IMG/VR virus record: IMGVR_UViG_3300025276_000167
Span: 1 to 28,017 of that record
DNA: 28,017 bases
Strand: one strand, 5' to 3'
Origin: a virus
Shown here: in pieces, positions 22,349 through 28,017 of the stretch
How positions within the stretch are numbered: the first letter of the stretch is position 1
How the letters are laid out: the number at the start of each line of letters is the position of its first letter
Program-made: the position numbers and the translations under genes
Notes under the pieces: generated by a model
The model's database searches: none
What the model was told of the DNA's origin: nothing
Seen by the model: only the letters and a program-made list of their open reading frames with translations

Positions 22349-22879
22349 GTGGTACAAAAATACATAAGAGAAAACTACGGTTCTATTCTTGAGATAGCTA
22401 AAGTAATAACGAAAGGCAAAGCCCCAGACTTTGAAGACTTAGCGCACGAAGTGATCCTTATGGTATTGGAATCCGATAGGGAAAAGATGGCCAAGATAGT
22501 ATCTAAGAACCAAATGCGGTTTTGGATAATTAGGCTATGCATAAACAACTATCGAAGTGTTACGAGTCGATACCACTACAAATACCGCAAGCCAAAAGAA
22601 CGCCACAGAAACGCATCGGAACACTTAAAGCATATTCATAGCCTTGACGATATTGACCAAAAGAGATTTAACGAAAAGGTCTTAGAGTTTATAGAGCTTA
22701 AGTTACAGAACGTGCAATGGTTCGAAAAGAATTGCTTTGCCATATATTACGGGGATGAGCATAGCTTAAATTCTATGGCAAAAGAAACGGGCATAAGCCG
22801 CAATACATTGTATAGAGCAATATGCGACGTACGAAATTATTTAAAAGATGAAATCACAAAGCAGGGGTTTAGGCGATAA
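22349..22879 (+). CDS. Sigma-70-like / phage transcription regulator
   Basis: 176 residues from GTG at 22349; a TTG at 22343 is an alternative, and no ATG is suitably placed. N-terminal DFEDLAHEVILMVLE and QMRFWIIRLCINNYRSVTS resemble sigma region 2. The C-terminal SLNSMAKETGISRNTLYRAI followed by CDVRNYLKDEI is a clear HTH like sigma region 4. I know such sigma-like proteins from Bacteroidetes phages. It may direct host RNA polymerase to middle or late promoters. The 3' end overlaps the next gene by 32 bases. Confidence 0.72.
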   Translation: MVQKYIRENYGSILEIAKVITKGKAPDFEDLAHEVILMVLESDREKMAKIVSKNQMRFWIIRLCINNYRSVTSRYHYKYRKPKERHRNASEHLKHIHSLDDIDQKRFNEKVLEFIELKLQNVQWFEKNCFAIYYGDEHSLNSMAKETGISRNTLYRAICDVRNYLKDEITKQGFRR

Positions 22880-23216
22880 GATTGCAGCCGTAACGAAAGC
22901 CACAGGAATAGAGAAAGTAGTAAAGACTTTTTTCGGTGAGGATTGCGGATGTGATAAACGCCGCGAACGCCTCAACCTTATGTTCCCAAGTCGTAAGATT
23001 ACACAAATGGACGAAGACCAAAAGGCATTTTTTAAGGATACCTTAATGGTTTTGTATCGCACTTCGGGAAGTTTAGGCAGACATAAAGCAGATGAATTTT
23101 ATAAGTTATACCAAGATGTTTTTAATATAAAAAAAAATAAGACTTCTTGCACGTCTTGCAATAAGGCAATGTATATTGAACTTTTAAAAGTTTACGAATC
23201 CAGTTGCAATGAATAA
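22848..23216 (+). CDS. Conserved Cys-rich phage protein of unknown function
   Basis: 122 residues. GLGDKIAAVTKATGIEKVVK followed by FGEDCGCDKRRERLNLMFPS is a family I recall from many Bacteroidetes phages. The C-terminal part has SCTSCNKAMYIELLKVYESS. The CGC and CTSC pairs could hold a metal. The protein starts inside the preceding gene (32-base overlap), and there is no other good start. Location next to a DnaA-like and a ParB-like gene suggests DNA handling, but the function is unknown to me. Confidence 0.75.
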   Translation: MKSQSRGLGDKIAAVTKATGIEKVVKTFFGEDCGCDKRRERLNLMFPSRKITQMDEDQKAFFKDTLMVLYRTSGSLGRHKADEFYKLYQDVFNIKKNKTSCTSCNKAMYIELLKVYESSCNE

Positions 23217-23544
23217 TATTTATGAATGGATGTTGGAAAAACAACAGCCCGAAATCGAGGTAAAAAGCCCAAGAGCAAAAGCGTTAATACATTGCAAAAA
23301 TGCGGTGGGAAAAATGGGCTACACCTGGCAAGATGTGATAGCGAAAAACCGCAAAGCGAAATTGGTAGATATGCGCCGATGTATAACCAAGCATCTAATA
23401 CTTAACGGATGGACTACCGAAGCGGCAGGGGCAGCGATGAATTTGCATTACACGACCATCGTTTACCACAAAAAAAAGTTTAATCAATTACATGAAGTAG
23501 ATTTATATTTCAGGGAAACATGGCAAGAATTTCAACAAGTATGA
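23209..23544 (+). CDS. DnaA domain IV-like DNA-binding protein
   Basis: 111 residues, starting with ATG at 23209 (8-base overlap with the previous gene). The region 25-95 reads like the DNA-binding domain IV of DnaA: a helix with 'R.a...ck..vg...y..qdvi', then RCITKHLILNGWTTEAAGAA followed by MNLHYTTIVYHKKKFNQL, matching 'iG..fgrdHsTVlya...i'. There is no AAA+ ATPase domain, so it cannot be a full DnaA. It may bind DnaA-box-like sites in host or phage DNA. Residue-level homology is moderate, so this stays a fold-level call. Confidence 0.6.
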   Translation: MNNIYEWMLEKQQPEIEVKSPRAKALIHCKNAVGKMGYTWQDVIAKNRKAKLVDMRRCITKHLILNGWTTEAAGAAMNLHYTTIVYHKKKFNQLHEVDLYFRETWQEFQQV

Positions 23545-23759
23545 GTTTATCCAAAACCAAAAAGCATCTAACCAATGCACAAGATTATTTAGTTTTTACG
23601 GTAATAAAAGACACCACCTACGTAGACTACAAAGAAAATAGTTCTTTAAACATTATCGGGGATTTAGCCGTAGCTAATAAAGACTTCGCTAACTATCTCG
23701 AAGAAGTTTTAAAGGCAATTAAAAACCACAAAAATGACAACGAAGAAGGTACAAATTGA
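23541..23759 (+). CDS. Small hypothetical protein
   Basis: 72 residues from ATG at 23541, which overlaps the previous stop (ATGA); an earlier ATG at 23520 gives 79 residues and overlaps 25 bases. Sequence: basic N-terminus (SLSKTKKHLTNAQDYLVF), then DTTYVDYKENSSLNIIGDLA, then helical (ANYLEEVLKAIKNHK). The middle resembles small phage proteins with 'iiGdla.a...f...l...i', but I cannot name the family. It overlaps the ParB-like start by 26 bases. Confidence 0.6.
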   Translation: MSLSKTKKHLTNAQDYLVFTVIKDTTYVDYKENSSLNIIGDLAVANKDFANYLEEVLKAIKNHKNDNEEGTN

Positions 23760-24267
23760 AACCATAAAGTTAGACCCAAGCAATCCCCGTTCGATAACAA
23801 AAGAAAAGTTTGAAGAACTAAAGAAAAGCATAACGGACTTTCCAGAAATGCAGTCTGTCAAACCTTTGGTCGTTGCTGATGGATATGCCCTTGCAGGTAA
23901 TATGCGGTTACTGGCATATAAAGATTTAGGATACCGTGAGCTTCACGTTTTAGATGTGTCAGAATGGTCACAAGCGAAGCGCGACGAATTTATGATTAAG
24001 GATAACACGCACTACGGATCGTGGGATTACGATATGTTGGCTAACGAATGGGATACCCTACCCTTAAATGAATGGGGTGTGGCGGTTTGGGATAACGAGG
24101 TAGAAGAATTGAAAGAAGAAGCACCCCCAACTTTTTTAAGGGGAATTAACATCGACTTTATTATGGATGACTACGATGTAGCTTATGAGATTTTAGGAGC
24201 GTTAAAGAAGTCCGATACTTACATAGGTGCGATTGTATTGGAGGCACTAAGAAAAGAGTTTAAATAA
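23734..24267 (+). CDS. ParB-like (ParB/sulfiredoxin fold) protein, IbrB-like
   Basis: 177 residues. IETIKLDPSNPRSITKEKFE, KSITDFPEMQSVKPLVVADG and the core GNMRLLAYKDLGYRELHVLD (55-74; GNMR replaces the G-x-x-R nucleotide loop of ParB) identify a ParB N-terminal domain. It continues with FMIKDNTHYGSWDYDMLANE and WDTLPLNEWGV, as in phage ParB-domain proteins often fused to DNA methyltransferases; here no methylase follows. Family members bind or hydrolyse CTP/ATP or act as nucleases; which applies here is unknown. It directly precedes terS and shares the early operon with a PAPS-reductase-like gene. Confidence 0.8.
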   Translation: MTTKKVQIETIKLDPSNPRSITKEKFEELKKSITDFPEMQSVKPLVVADGYALAGNMRLLAYKDLGYRELHVLDVSEWSQAKRDEFMIKDNTHYGSWDYDMLANEWDTLPLNEWGVAVWDNEVEELKEEAPPTFLRGINIDFIMDDYDVAYEILGALKKSDTYIGAIVLEALRKEFK

Positions 24268-24284
24268 CTTGTCAAAACTTGTCA
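24266..24284 (+). repeat. Tandem 9-bp direct repeat before terS
   Basis: AACTTGTCA occurs at 24266-24274 and again at 24276-24284, with 10-base periodicity. The pair fills the gap between the ParB-like stop (24267) and the terS ATG (24287). It could be a binding site for terminase or a regulator; alternatively it encodes a few residues if the TTG at 24269 is used. Confidence 0.7.
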
Positions 24285-24286
24285 CA

Positions 24287-24631
24287 ATGAAAGTAAACGA
24301 TGCAGAGTTTTGGAGTGAACTAAGAAAGAATAAAGCACTCTATTCAAGGACGGCGAGAGCGTTAGAGTTAAAGTATAATATCACCTACACAAGACAAGCG
24401 GTAAGGGAACGAGCAGAGAAAGACTTAGACCAACTGAACGACATTGTAGAAGAGAACTTAGACGTGGCAGAAGAAGTCCATCATAAGTTAATGATGAGCC
24501 AGGACGAGAAGATTCAGATTAAGGCAACGCAGTTCTATTTGAAGAACAAAGGAAAAGGGAGAGGGTATGTGGAGAAGCAACAAATCGAGATAAACGAACC
24601 GAAGCCTTTTAAGTGGTTTGATGACGAGTGA
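24287..24631 (+). CDS. terS: Terminase small subunit (probable)
   Basis: 114 residues from ATG at 24287; TTG at 24269 would add 6. N-terminal WSELRKNKALYSRTARALEL and YNITYTRQAVRERAEKDLDQ give an HTH (variant 'ry.itytRqaV'). A long helical middle follows, and the C-terminal RGYVEKQQIEINEPKPFKWF is a segment that often contacts the large subunit. Its position directly before terL (GTGA overlap at 24628) is decisive. It would recognise the packaging site and load the large subunit. The sequence has low similarity to any specific TerS that I can recall. Confidence 0.75.
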   Translation: MKVNDAEFWSELRKNKALYSRTARALELKYNITYTRQAVRERAEKDLDQLNDIVEENLDVAEEVHHKLMMSQDEKIQIKATQFYLKNKGKGRGYVEKQQIEINEPKPFKWFDDE

Positions 24632-25782
24632 AGCAACCAACGACATACTACCAAGCCAAGAAGTCAAAGGCGAAGATTCAAGTACACCAAGGGGGTTCGC
24701 GTAGCGGAAAAACGTTTTCGCTCTGCCAGGTGCTTATAGAGCTATGCTTTAAGAATAGAGGCGCGGGTATGGTTATAACTATTGTGCGCAAAACCTTCCC
24801 CGCTTTACGTTCGTCTGTTATGCGTGACTTTATCCAAATACTAACCGAGGGGAGGAACTACCAAGAAGAAAACCACAACAAGAGCAACGCCACCTATAAC
24901 CTATTCGGTAACTTAATCGAGTTTATTTCGTGCGATATGCCCGCGAAATTAAGAGGCCGTAAAAGAAATCTACTTTACGTAAATGAAGCCAACGAATTAA
25001 GCCTTGAAGATTGGAGGCAATTACTACTTAGAACAACGGGTAGAATCTTTGTAGACTACAACCCTTCGGACGAACACCACTGGCTTTATGAACACGTTTT
25101 AGAGCGTGACGATGTAGATTTCTTTCAAACCACATACTTAGATAACCCATTCTTAGAACAATCCGTTATAGACGAAATAGAACGCTTTAAGGAAACCGAC
25201 GAGAACTTTTGGCGTATTTACGGATTGGGTGAACGTGGTGTTAATACCGCCGCAATATTCCCACAATGGCAAGTTGCTGACGCTATCCCCGAACGTGCAA
25301 AGCTGGTAGCGTATGGATGCGACTGGGGCTTTACTAACGACCCTACCGCAATCGTTTCGGTGTGGCGTGAGGACTATTCCTTATTCATTCAAGAACACCT
25401 TTACAAGACGGGATTAACGAACCAAGATATTAGTAGGGAGTTAGACGAATTGCGTTTAGATAGAACGCCAATTATTTGCGACTCCAGTGAACCCAAATCT
25501 TTGGAGGAATTACATAGGTTAGGGCATAATGTAAAACCCGCTAAGAAAGGACCTGATTCGGTAAGAATGGGAATCGACATAATGAAACGCCACAAGCTAT
25601 TCGTATTGAAGGACTCTTTAAACGCACAAAAGGAGTTTAGGAACTACCGATGGGAAACAAACAAAGACGGCGTACAACTTAACAAACCAATCGATAACAA
25701 CAACCACATAATTGACGCCGTGCGATACGTGTGTATAAACCGCATCGGAACATCTTACTCAGGCAAATACTTCATATCATGA
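24628..25782 (+). CDS. terL: Terminase large subunit
   Basis: 384 residues, with GTG start at 24628 overlapping the terS stop. Walker A: GGSRSGKT (22-29). Walker B: NLLYVNEA (114-121, Glu120). The nuclease domain has Asp232 in YGCDWGFTNDP, Asp285 in IICDSSEP and Asp363 in NNHIIDAVRYV, the three acidic metal ligands of the RNase H-like fold. A PBSX/Terminase_3-type subunit is suggested by VDYNPSDEHHWLYEHVL and DENFWRIYGLGERGV. It pumps DNA into the prohead and cuts it. It is somewhat short (about 400-450 is usual), but no motif is missing. Confidence 0.95.
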   Translation: MKQPTTYYQAKKSKAKIQVHQGGSRSGKTFSLCQVLIELCFKNRGAGMVITIVRKTFPALRSSVMRDFIQILTEGRNYQEENHNKSNATYNLFGNLIEFISCDMPAKLRGRKRNLLYVNEANELSLEDWRQLLLRTTGRIFVDYNPSDEHHWLYEHVLERDDVDFFQTTYLDNPFLEQSVIDEIERFKETDENFWRIYGLGERGVNTAAIFPQWQVADAIPERAKLVAYGCDWGFTNDPTAIVSVWREDYSLFIQEHLYKTGLTNQDISRELDELRLDRTPIICDSSEPKSLEELHRLGHNVKPAKKGPDSVRMGIDIMKRHKLFVLKDSLNAQKEFRNYRWETNKDGVQLNKPIDNNNHIIDAVRYVCINRIGTSYSGKYFIS

Positions 25783-26336
25783 AAATAACCGTACCCGATT
25801 CCCTTGCTGACATTTCCGTTAAGCAATACAAAGACTTATCTGCAATCACATTCAAAGAAGATTCTACCGAGTGGATAATTGAGAGCATTTGCATAATGTG
25901 TAAAATGACACAAGAAGAAGCCAAGCAACTAACGATCCCCGAAGTCGAAAAGATAAGCGGGATAATTAACCGCATGAATGACGAAGACCAGAACGACCAA
26001 AAGCTACAGTCTAAGATTGAATACAAGGGCAAGCGGTACGGGTTTCACCCTAACCTTAGCAAGCTCACAGTGGGGGAATTTGCAGACTTAGAGTCTTTAT
26101 GTGCGGGCGGCTTTTTCGATAACCTTAACGACATTATAAACATCCTTTACAGACCGATAAAAACCGAAGGGGGTGACTTTTATACCATAGAGAAATACAA
26201 GGGGGAAGTATTCCCCAATCACTGGGATGACTTAAAAATGGACGTTGTACTGGGTGCGGTCAATTTTTTTTTGTCTATAGGCGTAATCTTAACGACAGAT
26301 TTAGCCAACTCTTTAGCGGAAGCGGAAGCAACTTAA
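25779..26336 (+). CDS. Probable tail assembly chaperone (G-like)
   Basis: 185 residues from ATG at 25779, overlapping the terL stop (ATGA). It resembles small chaperone-type proteins of Bacteroidetes phages: IPEVEKISGIINRMN, YGFHPNLSKLTVGEFADLES, ILYRPIKTEGGDFYTIEKYK and MDVVLGAVNFFLSIG. A nine-T run at 26264-26272 lies at codons 162-165. The -1 frame from there is open through to the stop of the next ORF, so a frameshift would give a G-GT style fusion of about 242 residues. Such chaperones coat the tape measure during tail assembly. Here the tape measure is not adjacent but about 6 kb away on a circular map. Confidence 0.65.
   Translation: MKITVPDSLADISVKQYKDLSAITFKEDSTEWIIESICIMCKMTQEEAKQLTIPEVEKISGIINRMNDEDQNDQKLQSKIEYKGKRYGFHPNLSKLTVGEFADLESLCAGGFFDNLNDIINILYRPIKTEGGDFYTIEKYKGEVFPNHWDDLKMDVVLGAVNFFLSIGVILTTDLANSLAEAEAT
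26264..26272 (+). promoter_or_regulatory. Candidate -1 ribosomal frameshift site (T9)
   Basis: In the chaperone frame the codons are aaT TTT TTT TTG, giving a T-TTT-TTT heptamer in the right phase for simultaneous -1 slippage. The -1 frame matches the frame of the ORF at 26336, and no stop codon occurs in it between 26261 and 26504. A weak 5-bp hairpin (26285-26289 with 26297-26301) lies downstream. Confidence 0.55.
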
Positions 26337-26506
26337 TGGCTGACAAGTGGGGGTGGTATGTAATTATTCACAACCTGGCAGGGGGTAACCCTTTGCATAT
26401 TGAGGCCGCAACCGAAATTGAGATAGAAACGGCGTTTACATATTTAGCATATGAACAAGACACCAACCGCCAAGACAAATCCCCCAACATAGAGCAATTT
26501 AGATGA
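26336..26506 (+). CDS. Small ORF, probable GT-part of tail chaperone fusion
   Basis: 56 residues if started at its own ATG, which overlaps the previous TAA (TAATG): starts ADKWGWYVIIHNLAGGNPLH and ends QDKSPNIEQFR. It lies in the -1 frame of the preceding gene, and the frame is open back to the T9 run, so it may be made mainly as the C-terminal part of a frameshift fusion; reinitiation at the overlapping ATG is an alternative. Helical segment IEIETAFTYLAYEQDTN. Its TGA overlaps the next gene's ATG. In lambda the comparable T domain binds the tape measure. Confidence 0.6.
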   Translation: MADKWGWYVIIHNLAGGNPLHIEAATEIEIETAFTYLAYEQDTNRQDKSPNIEQFR

Positions 26507-26964
26507 AGTCATACATTCAAATAGTAGACACCTTGCAAGCGATTGCAAACAAGCACCTAATCATTCAGCACTTTCATGCAGGCCCATTGGATGAAGTAGA
26601 CATAGGGAAGTTAGACCAACTGCAATACCCGTTTTTATACTGCGAAATTTTAGGGGTTTCAATAGATAACGGGATACTGTCTTACGATATTGAACTACTC
26701 GTAGCGGATATGATTAAACCCGACTTAACAGACCGCAACCAGGTCTATAGTGACACGCTACAAATGCTTCACGATGTCCTCGATATGTTTATCCAATCCT
26801 TAGCCGACACAAATACAACGGTAGACGATGACTACAAAGCAGAACTACCCTTAACGTGTACACCGTTTACGGTTCGATTTGACAATGAACTTACTGGTTG
26901 GAGTGGTTCTTTGACCCTTGAAGTTTCAAACTCGAATAACCTTTGTATCGCACCCTTTAACTGA
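26503..26964 (+). CDS. Tail completion / tail terminator-like protein
   Basis: 153 residues starting KSYIQIVDTLQAIANKHLII. The middle LQYPFLYCEILGVSIDNGIL and YDIELLVADMIKPDLTDRNQ, then YSDTLQMLHDVLDMFIQSLA, is typical of Bacteroidetes phage neck/tail proteins with an alpha-beta fold like tail terminators ('yP....e........l.y.iei.v.D......n..e..sd....l.d...'). The end (FDNELTGWSGSLTLEVSN, ending CIAPFN) is also characteristic. It sits directly before the gp10-like gene and starts within the previous stop (ATGA). It likely caps the tail where it joins the head. Confidence 0.65.
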   Translation: MKSYIQIVDTLQAIANKHLIIQHFHAGPLDEVDIGKLDQLQYPFLYCEILGVSIDNGILSYDIELLVADMIKPDLTDRNQVYSDTLQMLHDVLDMFIQSLADTNTTVDDDYKAELPLTCTPFTVRFDNELTGWSGSLTLEVSNSNNLCIAPFN

Positions 26965-27554
26965 TGGCAAAACCTACTATTAAAATAGGGTCGGTAGAGT
27001 ACCCTATGACTTTGACTAAAAAGACCCTTGAAAAAATAGGTAAAATCTGGCGCAAGAACGCACGCATATCTTTACGTATGCAAGACAAAGTAAACACGGG
27101 CGCACTGTATAATTCCATGGAGGTTAAAGTAGGGGCTAACCAGTACGCGATGTATGTAAACATAACCCCACAAGTTCACTACTGGGATTTTGTAGATAAG
27201 GGGGTACAAGGTGCAAGCCGAAACATATTTAAGAGGCAGTCGGAATCCCCCTTTAAATTTGGAAGCGGTAAAGGCCCAAGGGGTTTGCGTGGTGCTATTG
27301 ATAAATGGGTAGTACAAAAGAACCTACAAGGCACACGCGACGAGCAAGGACGATTCACTTCCAGAAAGTCTATGGTGTTCCTTATTTCAAACGCAATCTA
27401 TAACCGTGGACTAAAACCTACCTTCTTCATTTCGGACACCTTAAAACGGCTTAAACCTAAAGCGATGCAATGGTTGTCTATTTCGGTAGGTGAAGACGTA
27501 GCGAACGCAATACGAGCATCCCTTAGCCTCAACAAAAACTTAGACGTGAAATAA
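26964..27554 (+). CDS. HK97 gp10-like neck protein
   Basis: 196 residues. It has basic helices near the N-terminus (KKTLEKIGKIWRKNARISLR), VNTGALYNSMEVKV, then the 'yw.fvdkGvqG' block (HYWDFVDKGVQGASRNIF) and the C-terminal YNRGLKPTFFISDTLKRL. This combination (a 'tGaL..S' segment, a 'y....e.Gt' segment, a 'pq.Fi......' segment) is the HK97 gp10 pattern. These proteins work at the head-tail interface. ATG overlaps the previous stop (TGATGG), and the next gene starts directly at its TAA. Confidence 0.75.
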   Translation: MAKPTIKIGSVEYPMTLTKKTLEKIGKIWRKNARISLRMQDKVNTGALYNSMEVKVGANQYAMYVNITPQVHYWDFVDKGVQGASRNIFKRQSESPFKFGSGKGPRGLRGAIDKWVVQKNLQGTRDEQGRFTSRKSMVFLISNAIYNRGLKPTFFISDTLKRLKPKAMQWLSISVGEDVANAIRASLSLNKNLDVK

Positions 27555-28017
27555 TGGCAATGACAATACAACAACAACCAAGCACAAGCAACGTGCATGG
27601 TGCATTTGAGCAACTTATGTACGTAGTAACTTCGACGAACCAAGCTGCGGCGTTTAAGTTTCGATACATTGCCGACTTGTACGTAGGGGGTATATTGGTT
27701 TCACGTGTTAAGGTTTACCCGAACGCATCGGGCGCGGGAGTCTTTAGAGTGGATAAGCTTATACAGGACTGGATGGCTGCAACTAAGGCAGACCAAAACG
27801 TTATTGTAAATGAAGTTTATGATAAAAGCATCCATAACTTAGGGATCAATTCAACGACTAAATTGTACTCAAATAACAACGGGGAAAATTATAGAAAGGT
27901 CGGCGTAAAATTTGGTCAAGAGTTTGCCGTAAACGCAACAACAAACCCCACCGTATTCCCTAACGTAATCCCCGAAGTATTTATTTCGTGTATTATGTCG
28001 GCAGGGTTACGAAGACC
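27554..28017 (+). CDS. Tail structural protein, N-terminal part (cut by window end)
   Basis: At least 154 residues, starting at ATG 27554 (TAATG) and still open at the window edge. IQQQPSTSNVHGAFEQLMYV, then RYIADLYVGGILVSRVKVYP, GVFRVDKLIQDWMAATKADQ and FGQEFAVNATTNPTVFP match the beginning of a family of Bacteroidetes phage tail proteins ('tiqqqPs..nv.....y.v.s.......f.Yv.diy..g......k.ypn..g.gvf....i..dy'). The C-terminal half of this family looks like the segment at 1-482. Joining the ends directly leaves a one-base frame mismatch, so a piece is missing between them. Confidence 0.75.
   Translation, partial: MAMTIQQQPSTSNVHGAFEQLMYVVTSTNQAAAFKFRYIADLYVGGILVSRVKVYPNASGAGVFRVDKLIQDWMAATKADQNVIVNEVYDKSIHNLGINSTTKLYSNNNGENYRKVGVKFGQEFAVNATTNPTVFPNVIPEVFISCIMSAGLRR

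Noticed and set aside
1-28017. Temperate or defence systems (integrase, attachment sites, CRISPR, tRNA, toxin-antitoxin)
   Set aside because: None was found on either strand by reading; the HTH gene at 19566 alone is not enough to call lysogeny.

Overview
This window is almost certainly most of the genome of a small tailed phage (siphovirus-like, no integrase seen) that infects a Bacteroidetes/Flavobacteriia host. The virion and small replication proteins resemble families I know from flavobacterial phages and prophages. Start codons lack clear Shine-Dalgarno sequences, and the divergent control region carries Bacteroidetes-type TAnnTTTG -7 boxes. Genes are packed very tightly, many joined by ATGA or TAATG overlaps. 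No tRNA, CRISPR array, insertion sequence, DNA polymerase or integrase was seen.

Layout, + strand: 1-5502 holds tail genes (C-terminal part of a tail structural protein, a large distal tail protein, a small ORF, tape measure). 5536-8721 holds head genes (XkdF-like protease, acidic scaffold, major capsid protein, a conserved structural protein), closed by a strong terminator. 8816-11497 is a repeat-built adhesin-like protein. 11497-14699 holds portal, connector and a fibre-like protein. 14696-15839 is a lysis cassette (T7-lysozyme-type amidase among small membrane proteins), followed by a metallophosphoesterase ending at 16569.

Minus strand: 18938 down to 16689 is a coupled cassette of seven small genes ending in a solo cytosine-C5 DNA methyltransferase. 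A second, nested reading frame of 187 residues lies inside the methyltransferase gene. A divergent promoter region lies at about 18960-19090.

+ strand again: 19093-24267 holds early/replication genes (OB-like protein, small HTH protein, winged-helix replication protein, PP-loop PAPS-reductase-like protein, NinG-like recombination protein, sigma-like factor, DnaA-domain-IV-like protein, ParB-like protein). 24287-25782 is the terminase. 25779-26506 is a probable tail-assembly chaperone pair joined by a candidate -1 frameshift site (T9). 26503-28017 holds neck/tail proteins. The last gene starts at 27554 and is cut by the window end; the window begins inside what looks like the C-terminal part of the same kind of gene, so the window is probably a nearly complete circularly permuted genome of a little over 28 kb.

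Most notable: the nested frame in the methyltransferase gene, the predicted chaperone frameshift, a PP-loop/ParB pair resembling IbrA/IbrB, a modular repeat adhesin placed between head genes and portal, and a portal/terminase order unlike the usual siphovirus arrangement. All functions are read from sequence pattern and memory of families; no database search was possible.
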